A DNA stretch of 64,000 nucleotides from Rivibacter sp049446155 (lineage in GTDB: Bacteria; Pseudomonadota; Gammaproteobacteria; Burkholderiales; Burkholderiaceae_C). The position numbers and the translations under genes are program-made. Each line of letters starts with the position of its first letter. The stretch's first letter is position 1. Below are positions 42,270 to 51,057 of the stretch, piece by piece. The DNA is taken from contig NZ_JBMSEE010000004.1 of the NCBI RefSeq assembly GCF_049446155.1, positions 310,001-374,000 on the forward strand. The letters are read 5' to 3'. The notes beneath the pieces were generated by a model. That model did no database searches and was not told the DNA's origin. It saw only the letters and a list, made by a program, of their open reading frames with translations.

Positions 42270-44240
42270 ATGATCCGTCTGCAAGAAGTCGTCCTGCGGC
42301 GCGGCACCAAGGTCGTGCTCGACCGCGCCAGCGTCACCCTCAACCCCGGCGAGAAGGTCGGCCTGGTCGGCCGCAACGGCGCGGGCAAGTCATCGCTGTT
42401 CGCGCTCCTGACCGGCAAGCTGCACGCCGATGCGGGCGACTTCACGATGCCGCCGCGCTGGCGGCTTGCCGAGGTCGCGCAGAACATGCCCGAGACCGCG
42501 CAGCCGGCCACCGACTTCGTGCTCGAGGGCGACACGCGCCTGATGGAGGCGCAGGCCGCGCTGGCCGCAGCCGAGGCGGCCGACGATGGCCACGCGATCG
42601 GCGAGGCGCATGCGGTGCTGGCCGAGGTCGGCGCCTTCGATGCGCGCCCGCGCGCCCAGGCGCTGATGCTGGGCCTGGGCTTCAAGAGCGCGCAGCTCGA
42701 CGCACCGGTCAACAGCTTCTCCGGCGGCTGGCGCATGCGGCTGCAGCTGGCGCGCGCGCTGATGTGCCCGAGCGACCTGCTGCTGCTCGACGAACCGACC
42801 AACCACCTCGACCTCGACGCGCTGGTGTGGCTGGAAGCCTGGCTGCAGCGCTACGACGGCACCATGCTCGTGATCAGCCACGACCGCGAGTTCCTCGATG
42901 CGATCACCAAGGTCACGCTGCATCTCGACGAAGCGCAGCTGATGCGCTACGGCGGCAACTACACCGCTTTCGAGGCGATGCGCGCCGAGCGCCTCACGCA
43001 GCAGGCCGCCGCGTTCGCGCGCCAGCAGGACAAGGTGGCGCAGCTGCAGCGCTTCATCGACCGCTTCAAGGCCAAGGCCAGCAAGGCCAAGCAGGCGCAA
43101 AGCCGCGTGAAGGCGCTCGAGCGCATGGAAAAGCTCGCGCCGGTGCTGACCTCGGCCGACTTCAGCTTCGAGTTCCGCGAGCCGGAAAGCCTGCCGAATC
43201 CCATGCTGGCGATGCGGGACATGTCCTGCGGATACCGGCAGCTGGACGGCCCCGAGATCACCATCCTGCGCGGCATCAACAAATCGGTCATGCCCGGCCA
43301 ACGCATCGGCATCCTCGGTGCCAACGGCCAGGGCAAATCGACGCTGGTGAAGACGCTGGCGCGCACGATGCCCGCGCTCGCGGGCAGCGTGACCGAAGGC
43401 AAGGGCTTGGCGATCGGCTACTTCGCGCAACAGGAGATGGACCTGCTCACGCCCGACAGCGGGCCGATGGAGCACATGGTGCGCCTGGCGCGCCAGGTCT
43501 CGCCGCAGGCGCGCGAGCAGGAGCTGCGCAACTTTCTCGGCCAGTTCCGCTTCAGCGGCGACATGGTCCACCAGAGCGTCGGCTCGCTGTCGGGCGGCGA
43601 GAAGGCGCGCCTGGTGCTGGCGATGATCGTCTGGCAAAAGCCCAACCTGCTGCTGCTCGACGAACCGACCAACCACCTCGACCTCACCACTCGCGAGGCG
43701 CTGTCGATGGCGCTCAACGAGTTCGAGGGCACGGTGATGCTGGTCAGCCACGATCGGGCCCTGCTGCGCGAAGTCTGCGACGAGTTCTGGCTCGTCAGCG
43801 GCGGCGGCGTGCGCGACTTCGACGGCGATCTCGACGACTACCAGCGCTGGCTGCTCGAACAGGCCAAGGAACAGGCGCGCACCTATGCGCAGGCGCAGCG
43901 CTCGATGCCCGAGCCGGTTGCTCCGGTCGCGGCGCCGGTCGCAGCGCCTGCCCCCGCTGCGCCGCAGCGGCGCGAAGATCGCAAGGCCAGCGCCCAGCAG
44001 CGCCAGCAGCTGGCCGCGCAGGCCAAGCCGCTGAAGGCCGAGCTGGCGCAGGTCGAGACGCGCATCGCGGCCGCCACCCGCGAACGCGACACGCTGGTCG
44101 AAGGGCTGGCCGACCCCGGCCTCACCCCGGCCCATCGCGCCGAACGCGGCAAGCGCATGAAGGCGCTGGAAGACGAGATCGCGCAGCTCGAAGCCCGCTG
44201 GCTGGAGCTCGGCGAAGCAATCGACGCGATCGGTGCCTGA
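42270..44240 (+). CDS. ABC-F family ATPase (YheS/Uup-like)
   Basis: A 656-residue soluble protein with two ABC domains and no membrane region. First domain: Walker A GRNGAGKS (34-41), signature SFSGGWRMRLQLA, Walker B DLLLLDEPTNHLDLD. Second: Walker A GANGQGKS (350-357), SLSGGEKARLVLA, LLLLDEPTNHLDLT. The linker between them (QDKVAQLQRFIDRFKAKASK) is the ABC-F P-site tRNA interaction motif. A C-terminal coiled coil (about 590-650) resembles Uup/YheS. ABC-F proteins bind the ribosomal E site and relieve translation stalls. YheS is the closest by architecture. Confidence 0.9.
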   Translation: MIRLQEVVLRRGTKVVLDRASVTLNPGEKVGLVGRNGAGKSSLFALLTGKLHADAGDFTMPPRWRLAEVAQNMPETAQPATDFVLEGDTRLMEAQAALAAAEAADDGHAIGEAHAVLAEVGAFDARPRAQALMLGLGFKSAQLDAPVNSFSGGWRMRLQLARALMCPSDLLLLDEPTNHLDLDALVWLEAWLQRYDGTMLVISHDREFLDAITKVTLHLDEAQLMRYGGNYTAFEAMRAERLTQQAAAFARQQDKVAQLQRFIDRFKAKASKAKQAQSRVKALERMEKLAPVLTSADFSFEFREPESLPNPMLAMRDMSCGYRQLDGPEITILRGINKSVMPGQRIGILGANGQGKSTLVKTLARTMPALAGSVTEGKGLAIGYFAQQEMDLLTPDSGPMEHMVRLARQVSPQAREQELRNFLGQFRFSGDMVHQSVGSLSGGEKARLVLAMIVWQKPNLLLLDEPTNHLDLTTREALSMALNEFEGTVMLVSHDRALLREVCDEFWLVSGGGVRDFDGDLDDYQRWLLEQAKEQARTYAQAQRSMPEPVAPVAAPVAAPAPAAPQRREDRKASAQQRQQLAAQAKPLKAELAQVETRIAAATRERDTLVEGLADPGLTPAHRAERGKRMKALEDEIAQLEARWLELGEAIDAIGA

Positions 44241-44250
44241 AGCCGGGGGC

Positions 44251-44700
44251 CTACTCCGCCGGGATCTCGGGTTCGACCAGCTGCGCGAGCAGCGTCAGCG
44301 ACTCCTGCCAACCCAGGCAGCAGGCCTCGGTCGGGATCACCGCCGGGATGCCCTCCTGCACGATGTGCACCTCGGTGCCGCAGGACACGGCCTTGAGGCT
44401 CACCGTGGTCTGCATCTCGCCGGGCAGGTTGGGATCGTCGAAGGTGGCGGTGTAGCGCAGCCGCTCGCCCGGCTTGAGCTCGACATAGCGGCCGCCGAAC
44501 GAGTGGCTCTGGTCCCTGCTGAAGTTCGTGAACGACATCCGCCAGCGGCCGCCGACCTTGGCGTCCATCTCGTGGACCTGGCCGGTGAAGCCGTGCGGCG
44601 GCAGCCACTTGGCCATCGCGGCGGGCGTGATGAAGGCGCGGTAGACGCGCTCGGGCGGGCAGCGCAGGACGCGATGGAAGGTGACGGTTCCGGTGGACAT
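44251..44700 (-). CDS. SRPBCC/AHSA1-domain protein
   Basis: A 149-residue protein starting MSTGTVTFHRVLRCPPERVY, with CAGGAGAG upstream. The START-like helix-grip fold of the AHSA1 group is indicated by VYRAFITPAAMAKWLPPHGF, GGRWRMSF and a C-terminal amphipathic helix (CCLGWQESLTLLAQLVE). Such proteins bind hydrophobic small molecules or activate Hsp90 in eukaryotes; in bacteria the role is mostly unknown. It lies 84 bases downstream of ggt and may share its transcript. Confidence 0.82.
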   Translation of the reverse strand: MSTGTVTFHRVLRCPPERVYRAFITPAAMAKWLPPHGFTGQVHEMDAKVGGRWRMSFTNFSRDQSHSFGGRYVELKPGERLRYTATFDDPNLPGEMQTTVSLKAVSCGTEVHIVQEGIPAVIPTEACCLGWQESLTLLAQLVEPEIPAE

Positions 44701-44784
44701 TCGGCTCTCCTGGTGGCAACGAGGACGCCCCCGCACTGACGACGAACGGCCGCTTCGCGAATCGACATCGCGACATCGGGGCCG

Positions 44785-46611
44785 CTAGTCTCCCAACGCG
44801 ACCCCGTCGCGCCGCGGGTCGGCCGCGCCGACCCATCCCGTGCCGCCCTTGCCGCGCACGATGGCCTGCACGCCGCTGGTCATCTCGAGTTCGGCGACCT
44901 CGTGGCCACGCTCGCGCAAGACCGCGGCCAGCGCCGGGTCGATGCGGCCTTTCTCCAGCTCGGTCGGGCCGTTGCGCGAGCCGAAGTTGGGCAGGTTCAG
45001 GGCCTCCTGCGCGTCGAGCTGCCAGTCGAGCACGCCGACCAGGGTCTTGGCGACGTAGCCGATGATCTGCGAGCCGCCGGGCGAACCGAGCGCGGCGACG
45101 AGCCGGCCCGTGCCGCGCTCGAACACCAGCGTCGGCGCCATCGATGAGCGCGGGCGCTTGCCCGGCTGCGCACGGTTGGCCACCGGGCGCGTGACGCCGT
45201 CGCTCGCCGGCTCGGTCGGCGCGAACGAGAAGTCGGTCAGCTCGTTGTTGAGCAGGAAGCCGCGCACCATCAGGTGCGAGCCGAACTGCGACTCGATCGA
45301 GGTCGTCATGCTGACCGCGTGGCCGTTCGCGTCGACCGCCACGATCTGAGAGGTGGCCGTGCGCAGTGGCGAACGATCCGGCGCAAAGGCCAGCTTCTCG
45401 CCGCGCGGGCTGCCCGCCGCGGCCTTGCCCATGCTGCGCTCGCCGATCAGCGCAGCGCGCTGCGCGAGGTAGGGCCTGGACACCAGGCCGGCCACGTCGA
45501 CCGTCACGAAGTCCGGATCGGCGACGTAGAGCGCGCGGTCCGCAAAGGCCAGGCGCCCCGCTTCGGCCAGCAGGTGCACGGCCTGCGGCCGCGGCTGGCC
45601 GCGCTCGGGCGCCAGCGCCTCGAGCTCGCGCGGCTCCAGCACGCCCAGCATCTGTGCGACCGCGATGCCGCCCGACGATGGCGGCGGCATGCCGCACACG
45701 CGCCAGCGCCGGTAGTCGGTGCACAGCGGCTCGCGCTCCTTGGCGCGGTAGTCGCGCAGGTCGGCGATGTCGAGCCGGCCGGCGTTCGCATGCGCGCGCA
45801 CCTTGACGATGATGTCGGCCGCGATCGGCCCCTCGTGCAGCGCACGCGCGCCCTCGTAGGCGATCGCGCGCAGCGTCGCCGCGTAGGCGGGGTTGCGCAG
45901 CACGCTGCCGACTGGCTTGGCGGCGCCTTCGGGCGTGAGGAAGTAGGCCGCGGCCTCGCGGTCCTCGGCCAGGCCCTTGGCCGCCGCGGCGATCTGCACG
46001 TGCAGCCGCGGCGAGATCTCGAAGCCCTGCTCCGCCACGCGGATCGCCGGCTCGAACAGCTGCGCCCACGGCAGCTTGCCGAAGCGCCGGTGCGCAAGTT
46101 CGAGCGCGCGCATCGCGCCCGGCACGCCGACCGAGCGGCCGCCGATCTGCGCGGCGCGAAACGCCAGCGGCTTGCCGTCGTCGCCGAGGAAGAGGCGTTC
46201 GTCGGCCGATGCCGGCGCGGCCTCGCGGCCGTCGATCGCATGCACGCGCTGGCCGTCCCAGACCATCAGGAAGGCACCGCCGCCCAAGCCCGAGGCCTGC
46301 GGCTCGACCAGGCCGAGCACCAGCTGCATCGCCACCGCCGCGTCGACCGCGCCGCCGCCGGCGCGCAGCATCTCGCGGCCGGCCTCGGCCGCCAGCGGGT
46401 GCGCCGCGGCGACCATCTGCCGATCGGCGCGAACGCTGCGCAGGCCTTCGCGAAAGCCGGAAGCCGCCTCGGGGGCGGCCGGCAGAGCGGCCGCCGGCGC
46501 CGGTGTCGTCGACGCTTCAGGCGGCTTGAGCGGCGGCGCCGCGCAGCCGGCGAACTGCCCTGCGGCCAGCGCCCATGCCAGCGCCGAACACCAGGCGTGA
46601 AGGCGCTTCAT
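44785..46611 (-). CDS. ggt: Gamma-glutamyltransferase, predicted lipoprotein
   Basis: A 608-residue Ntn-hydrolase precursor. The N-terminus has a lipobox ending QFAGC with Cys23, so it is probably lipid-anchored rather than a free periplasmic enzyme. Large-subunit landmarks include GGGAVDAAVAMQLVLGLVEP and GLGGGAFLMVWDG. The likely autoprocessing nucleophile is Thr420 in RTATSQIVAVDANGHAVSMT; the usual second residue Thr is Ser421 here. MAPTLVF and SPGGSQII follow. It cleaves gamma-glutamyl bonds of glutathione or gamma-glutamylamines outside the cytoplasm. It sits 13 bases after the RidA-family gene, in one apparent operon. Confidence 0.9.
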   Translation of the reverse strand: MKRLHAWCSALAWALAAGQFAGCAAPPLKPPEASTTPAPAAALPAAPEAASGFREGLRSVRADRQMVAAAHPLAAEAGREMLRAGGGAVDAAVAMQLVLGLVEPQASGLGGGAFLMVWDGQRVHAIDGREAAPASADERLFLGDDGKPLAFRAAQIGGRSVGVPGAMRALELAHRRFGKLPWAQLFEPAIRVAEQGFEISPRLHVQIAAAAKGLAEDREAAAYFLTPEGAAKPVGSVLRNPAYAATLRAIAYEGARALHEGPIAADIIVKVRAHANAGRLDIADLRDYRAKEREPLCTDYRRWRVCGMPPPSSGGIAVAQMLGVLEPRELEALAPERGQPRPQAVHLLAEAGRLAFADRALYVADPDFVTVDVAGLVSRPYLAQRAALIGERSMGKAAAGSPRGEKLAFAPDRSPLRTATSQIVAVDANGHAVSMTTSIESQFGSHLMVRGFLLNNELTDFSFAPTEPASDGVTRPVANRAQPGKRPRSSMAPTLVFERGTGRLVAALGSPGGSQIIGYVAKTLVGVLDWQLDAQEALNLPNFGSRNGPTELEKGRIDPALAAVLRERGHEVAELEMTSGVQAIVRGKGGTGWVGAADPRRDGVALGD

Positions 46612-46624
46612 CGCCGCTGCCCGC

Positions 46625-47122
46625 TCAGAACGTGCTGCTCAGCGCATCGCGCTCGCCCAGCGCGACGACCATGTCAAGCTCGACCGAGCCGTTCTTGGGC
46701 AGCTGGGCGACGCCGACCGAGGTGCGCGTGTGGCCGCCGTTGGGCGCGAGCAGCGCGTAGAGGATCTCCGACGCGGCGTCGGCGACCTCGCTTTGCTCGG
46801 TGAAGCCCGGCGCGCTGTTGACGTAGACCGTCATGCGCAGCACGCGGCGGATGCGGTCGAGCGTGCCGACCGACTGGCGCACGATGGCCAGTGCGCGCAG
46901 CACGCAGATGCGCGCGGCGCGCTTGGCCTCTTCGATCGAGACCTCGCTGCCGACATGCCCCTGCACGGCGATCATGCCGCCGGCGCGCGGCAGCGTGCCG
47001 CTGAGCCAGAGCTTGCCGTCGTCCTCGATCGCGACCTCGTACTTGGGGATCGCGCGGATCTGGTCGGTGAACTCGACGCCGAGTTCGGTGGCCATCTTCT
47101 TGAACACGATGTCGCGGCTCAT
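46625..47122 (-). CDS. RidA/YjgF-family protein
   Basis: A 165-residue protein behind GAGGAGAGGAAG. It belongs to the RidA (YER057c/UK114) superfamily, subgroup YjgH-like in length, with the TVYVNSAPGFTEQSEVADAA and NGGHTRTSVGVAQLP segments. The arginine in TRTSVG corresponds to the RidA active-site Arg that hydrolyses enamine/imine intermediates from PLP enzymes. It lies between the thioesterase-GNAT fusion and ggt. The exact imine substrate is unknown. Confidence 0.88.
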   Translation of the reverse strand: MSRDIVFKKMATELGVEFTDQIRAIPKYEVAIEDDGKLWLSGTLPRAGGMIAVQGHVGSEVSIEEAKRAARICVLRALAIVRQSVGTLDRIRRVLRMTVYVNSAPGFTEQSEVADAASEILYALLAPNGGHTRTSVGVAQLPKNGSVELDMVVALGERDALSSTF

Positions 47123-47180
47123 GCTTCCTCTCCTCGTTGGCGCTGCGCGGGCGTCGGCGATGATGCATCGCCTCGCGGCC

Positions 47181-48038
47181 TCACAGCGACCTGACCATCT
47201 CGACGTGCGGGATGCCCGCTTCCTCGAACTCGGGCCCGCGCGTGGCGAAGCCCGCGCGCACGTAGAAGCCGGCGGCCGACATCTGCGCGTGCAGCACCGC
47301 CTCGCGATCGCCCCGCTCGCGCGCGACCTTCATCAGCGCGTCGAGCACCGCGCGGCCGGCGCGGCCGCCGCGCAAGGGCTGGCGCACCGCCATGCGGCCG
47401 ATCTTCGCGACGCCCGGCACGTGCTCGAGCAGGCGACCGGTGGCGATCGGCATGCCGATGCGGTTGTAGGCCACCGCGTGCACGCAGCTCTGGTCGGCGC
47501 TGTCCCACTCCATGTCGGCCGGGATGCCCTGCTCCTGCACGAACACCTCGGCGCGGATCGCGCCGGCGTCGCGGCCGAGTTCGTCCCACGAGCCGACACG
47601 CACCTCGACCATGGTCTTGCCGGCCTCGAAGGCCTCGAGCACGCTGCGCAGCTCCTGCGGGATCGGCTTGCTGGACTGCGTGGCCGGATCGGCGAACACG
47701 TAGACCAGCTCGCCGCTGACCAGCAGCTGGTCGCCGCGGAACACCGCGGTCGACAGCAGCATCGACGAAGTGCCGATGCGCGCGCAGCGCACGCCGACGT
47801 CGAGCACGTCGTCGTAGCGCGCCGAGGCCTCGTACTCGAGCGTGGCCTTGCGCACGAAGAGGTCGCCGCCGAAGTAGTGCATCGAGGCCTCGTAGGGTAG
47901 CGCCAGCGCGCGCCAGTAGTCGGCCACGGCGGTATCGAAATACATCAGGTAGTGACCGTTGAAGACGATGCGCTGCATGTCCACCTCGGCCCAGCGCACG
48001 CGCAGGCGGTGAAGGAAGCGAAAGTCGCTGCGGGGCAT
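47181..48038 (-). CDS. Hotdog thioesterase (YbgC/FadM-like) fused to GNAT acetyltransferase
   Basis: A 285-residue two-domain protein behind CAGGAGACTCC. Residues 1-140 form a YbgC-type 4-hydroxybenzoyl-CoA thioesterase hotdog fold with the catalytic Asp20 in WAEVDMQRIVFNGHYLMYFD. Residues about 143-285 form a GNAT domain of the ElaA kind (IRAEVFVQEQGIPADMEWD), with acetyl-CoA pyrophosphate loop in RMAVRQPLRGGRAGRAVL. The two enzymes together suggest acyl-CoA hydrolysis linked to N-acetylation, but no substrate is evident. The single continuous frame without a stop at the junction shows a true fusion. Confidence 0.85.
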   Translation of the reverse strand: MPRSDFRFLHRLRVRWAEVDMQRIVFNGHYLMYFDTAVADYWRALALPYEASMHYFGGDLFVRKATLEYEASARYDDVLDVGVRCARIGTSSMLLSTAVFRGDQLLVSGELVYVFADPATQSSKPIPQELRSVLEAFEAGKTMVEVRVGSWDELGRDAGAIRAEVFVQEQGIPADMEWDSADQSCVHAVAYNRIGMPIATGRLLEHVPGVAKIGRMAVRQPLRGGRAGRAVLDALMKVARERGDREAVLHAQMSAAGFYVRAGFATRGPEFEEAGIPHVEMVRSL

Positions 48039-48058
48039 GGAGTCTCCTGGTTCGTTGC

Positions 48059-48141
48059 CCCTCACCCCTGCCCTCTCCCCCTGGCGGGGGCGAGGGTGGC
48101 CTGCCCCCTCTCCCGCGCGCGGGAGAGGCTTGGGGTGAGGG
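48059..48141. repeat. Composite palindromic intergenic repeat, copy 2
   Basis: The same outer arms as at 16266-16367 occur here: CCCTCACCC (48059-48067) and GGGTGAGGG (48133-48141). Inside are an imperfect stem at 48071-48096 and a perfect 22-base palindrome at 48107-48128. It lies between the esterase and thioesterase-GNAT genes, both on the minus strand, and may terminate or stabilise transcripts there. Confidence 0.8.
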
Positions 48142-48156
48142 CCAAGCCGATTCTCG

Positions 48157-49107
48157 TCATTCGAGCGCGAACGCGCGACGCAGTGCCTGCGCCGCGGCCT
48201 GCTGCGCTTCACCGGCCTCGCGCACCGCACGGCCGAGCTTGATGAAATCGTGCGTGACGCCGCGCCAGATCTCCAGTTCCACCGCCACGCCGGCGGCGCG
48301 CAGCTTGTCGCCGTAGGCCACCGCGTTGTCGACCAGCGGATCGCATTCGGCCAGGCCGATCCAGGCCGGCGCGACGCCTTCCACGTCATCGGCGTACAGC
48401 GGCGAGAAGCGCCAGTCGCGCCGGCGGCCGGGCTCGATGTACTGGGCGAAGAACCACTCGATCGTCGGCGCGTCGAGCAGGAAGCCGTTGCCGAACATGC
48501 GCATCGACAGCGTGCCGTCGAGCACGCCGCAGCCCGGGTAGAACAGCAGCTGCAGCGCGATGGCCGGACCACCGCGCCGCGCGGCGTCGATCGCGCACAC
48601 GGCGGCCAGCGTGCCGCCGGCGCTGTCGCCACCGACCGCGAGCCGGCTGGCGTCCAGGCGCAGCGTGGCGGCTTCGCGCGCCAGCCAGTGCAATGCGTCG
48701 ATGCAGTCTTCCACCGCGGTCGGGAAACGGTGCTCGGGCGCGAGCCGGTAGTCGAGCGAAACCACCGCGCAGCCGCTGCGCAGCGCGAGCTGGCGGCACA
48801 GGCTGTCGTGCGTGTCGAGGCCGCCGACCGTGAAGCCGCCGCCATGCAGGTACAGCAGCACCGGCAGCCCGGCCTGCTTGGACGGTGCATACAGCCGCGC
48901 GCCGAGCGGAAAGCCGTCGCGCGCGGGGATCTGCAGGTTCTCGATGCGCGCCAGCGGCGCACGCGGCAGGTCGAGGATCTCGGCGGCGGCCAGGTAGGCC
49001 GCACGCGCCTCGGCGGGCGTGAGGGTGTAGAACGGCGCTCGCTTGGCACGGTGGATGCGCTCGAGCACACCGGCCATCTGCGGCGTCAACGTGGCCAGGC
49101 GCGTCAT
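48157..49107 (-). CDS. Alpha/beta hydrolase, HSL-type esterase/lipase
   Basis: A 316-residue esterase starting MTRLATLTPQMAGVLERIHR. The hormone-sensitive-lipase group motifs are complete: oxyanion HGGG (88-91), the nucleophile elbow GDSAGG with Ser162, Asp in ECDPLVD (near 258) and His in VTHDF (near 290). No signal peptide, so it is cytosolic. It hydrolyses short-chain carboxylic esters; the physiological substrate is unknown. It is divergent from the iron-type alcohol dehydrogenase with 98 bases between. Confidence 0.88.
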   Translation of the reverse strand: MTRLATLTPQMAGVLERIHRAKRAPFYTLTPAEARAAYLAAAEILDLPRAPLARIENLQIPARDGFPLGARLYAPSKQAGLPVLLYLHGGGFTVGGLDTHDSLCRQLALRSGCAVVSLDYRLAPEHRFPTAVEDCIDALHWLAREAATLRLDASRLAVGGDSAGGTLAAVCAIDAARRGGPAIALQLLFYPGCGVLDGTLSMRMFGNGFLLDAPTIEWFFAQYIEPGRRRDWRFSPLYADDVEGVAPAWIGLAECDPLVDNAVAYGDKLRAAGVAVELEIWRGVTHDFIKLGRAVREAGEAQQAAAQALRRAFALE

Positions 49108-49205
49108 GCGTGCCAGGCCCGCGCGCCGATCGGGGCGGTTGCGGATGGGAACATCATGGGACGGCGAGCATACTGGCTCGCGACGCAGTCCAACCACGCT
49201 GTTCC

Positions 49206-50342
49206 ATGGCCACGATCCTTTATCTCACGCAGATCCAGTTCGACTTCGGCGCCGTCAGGCTGCTGGCCGAAGAATGCGCGCGCATCGGCATCCGCCGCCC
49301 GCTGGTGGTCACCGATGCGGGCGTGCGCGCGGCCGGCGTGCTGCAGCGCGCGCTCGATGCATTGACGGACCTGCCGGTCGCGGTGTTCGACGGCACGCCG
49401 TCCAACCCCACCGAGGCCGCGGTGCGCGCGGCTCGCGAAGCCTGGGACGCGCACCGCGCCGACGGCCTGATCGCCGTCGGCGGCGGCTCGAGCATCGACC
49501 TCGCCAAGGGCCTGGCGATCCACGCCACGCACCCCGGCCCGCTGAAGACCTACGCGACGATCGAAGGCGGCTCGCCGAAGATCACCGCCGCGGTCGCGCC
49601 GATCATCGCGGTGCCCACGACCTCGGGCACCGGCAGCGAGGTCGCGCGCGGCGCGATCGTCATCGTCGACGACGGCCGCAAGCTCGGCTTCCACTCCTGG
49701 CACCTGATGCCCAAGGCGGCGATCTGCGACCCGGAGCTCACGCTCGGCCTGCCGCCGATGCTGACCGCCGCGACCGGCATGGACGCGATCGCGCATTGCA
49801 TGGAAACCTTCATGGCGCCGCCGTTCAACCCGCCGGCCGACGGCATCGCGCTCGACGGCCTGGAGCGAGGCTGGGCCCACATCGCCCGCGCCACCCAGGA
49901 TGGCAGCGACCGCGAGGCGCGCAAGCACATGATGGCCGCGTCGATGCAAGGCGCGATGGCGTTCCAGAAGGGCCTGGGCTGCGTGCACTCGCTCAGCCAC
50001 AGCCTGGGCGGCGTGAACCCGAAGCTGCACCATGGCACGCTCAATGCGATGTTCCTGCCCGCGGTGATCGCCTTCAATGCGCAGGCCGACAGCGTGAAGG
50101 CGGAGCGCCGGCTCGAGCGCATGGCACGCGTGATGGGCTTGTCGTCGGCCGGCGAACTCGGCCCGGCGATCAAGGAGCTCAACGCGCGCCTGGGCCTGCC
50201 ATCGGGGCTGGCGGCGATGGGCGTCGAGCGCGCCTGGTTCGACAAGGTCATCGAAGGCGCGCTCGCCGACCACTGCCACAAGACCAACCCGCGGCTGGCC
50301 AGCGCCGACGACTATCGCGAGATGCTCGAAGCGTCGATGTGA
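49206..50342 (+). CDS. Iron-containing alcohol dehydrogenase
   Basis: A 378-residue group III (Fe-type) dehydrogenase. NAD-binding GGGSSIDLAKG lies at 92-102, VPTTSGTGSEV near 136-146, and metal ligands Asp193 and His197 in GMDAIAHCME, His261 in CVHSLSHSLGG and His275 in LHHG. It interconverts alcohols and aldehydes or ketones; related enzymes act on 4-hydroxybutyrate, maleylacetate or propanediol. Its 3-prime end overlaps the convergent lipoprotein gene by 31 bases. Confidence 0.88.
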   Translation: MATILYLTQIQFDFGAVRLLAEECARIGIRRPLVVTDAGVRAAGVLQRALDALTDLPVAVFDGTPSNPTEAAVRAAREAWDAHRADGLIAVGGGSSIDLAKGLAIHATHPGPLKTYATIEGGSPKITAAVAPIIAVPTTSGTGSEVARGAIVIVDDGRKLGFHSWHLMPKAAICDPELTLGLPPMLTAATGMDAIAHCMETFMAPPFNPPADGIALDGLERGWAHIARATQDGSDREARKHMMAASMQGAMAFQKGLGCVHSLSHSLGGVNPKLHHGTLNAMFLPAVIAFNAQADSVKAERRLERMARVMGLSSAGELGPAIKELNARLGLPSGLAAMGVERAWFDKVIEGALADHCHKTNPRLASADDYREMLEASM

Positions 50343-50608
50343 GCCGGCGCGCCGTCGTTCGACGCGACGCGCGTGCCATCGACCGAGGGCTCGGCCTCGC
50401 CGGAGCGGTAGTAGAACTCGCCCTGGAAATACGGCGCCGGCGGCGGATAGGCCGGACGCCGGTGGTAGTAGCGCCCGTCGTACGGGCGGTCGTAGTAGGG
50501 ACGTGCCGGCACCACCGGCACGACATAGCAGCCGCTCAAGAGCGCCGGCAACAACAGCAGGGCCCAGCGCACGCGGCGCGGCAGCCGACGAGGATCGAGG
50601 CGTCGCAT
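50312..50608 (-). CDS. Small tyrosine/proline-rich lipoprotein
   Basis: A 98-residue protein starting MRRLDPRRLPRRVRWALLLL at the ATG with GAGGAG five bases upstream, preferred over a GTG two codons earlier. A short signal with lipobox LLSGC gives a lipidated Cys, followed by a Tyr/Pro/Arg-rich stretch (YYDRPYDGRYYHRRPAYPPP) and an acidic tail. No enzyme motif is visible. It may decorate the envelope. The end overlaps the alcohol dehydrogenase 3-prime end by 31 bases. Confidence 0.7.
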   Translation of the reverse strand: MRRLDPRRLPRRVRWALLLLPALLSGCYVVPVVPARPYYDRPYDGRYYHRRPAYPPPAPYFQGEFYYRSGEAEPSVDGTRVASNDGAPAHIDASSISR

Positions 50609-50715
50609 CGGCACTCCTCAGGGTCAGGGCAAGGCGCCCTGAGGCTTCAACGTGCGGCGCTCGGCGCGCGTTGAGTGAAGCAAGGTAAAGCTGACGGCGC
50701 CCGGCGCCGCGGCGC

Positions 50716-51057
50716 TCAATGAGCCGAGGCGTCGGAGAACAGCTGGATCACCAGCACGCCGGCCACGATGAGGCCCATGCCGACCAGCGCGCCGGCGTCC
50801 AGCCGCTGGCCGTAGACCAGCCAGCCGATCAGCGCGATCAGCGCGATGCCCACGCCGCTCCACACCGCGTAGGTCACGCCGATCGGGATGCTGCGCAGGG
50901 TCAGCGCGAGCAGGTAGAAGGCCAGGCCGTAGCCGACCACGACAACGGCCGACGGCCCCAGGCGCGAAAAGCCGTCGGAGGCCTTCAGCGCCGTCGTCGC
51001 GACGACCTCGGCGACGATCACCACCGCGAGGTACAGCCAGGGCGCGAGCGGCTTCAT
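50716..51057 (-). CDS. Small multidrug resistance (EmrE/QacE-type) transporter
   Basis: A 113-residue protein with four transmembrane helices. The essential membrane glutamate is Glu17 in IVAEVVATTALKAS, matching EmrE Glu14, and YAVWSGVGIALIALIGWL is the SMR signature helix. It exports cationic compounds in exchange for protons as a dual-topology dimer; EmrE homologues can also move polyamines such as spermidine (MdtIJ), which is worth noting here. Its ATG overlaps the stop of the DUF1653 gene. Confidence 0.9.
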   Translation of the reverse strand: MKPLAPWLYLAVVIVAEVVATTALKASDGFSRLGPSAVVVVGYGLAFYLLALTLRSIPIGVTYAVWSGVGIALIALIGWLVYGQRLDAGALVGMGLIVAGVLVIQLFSDASAH

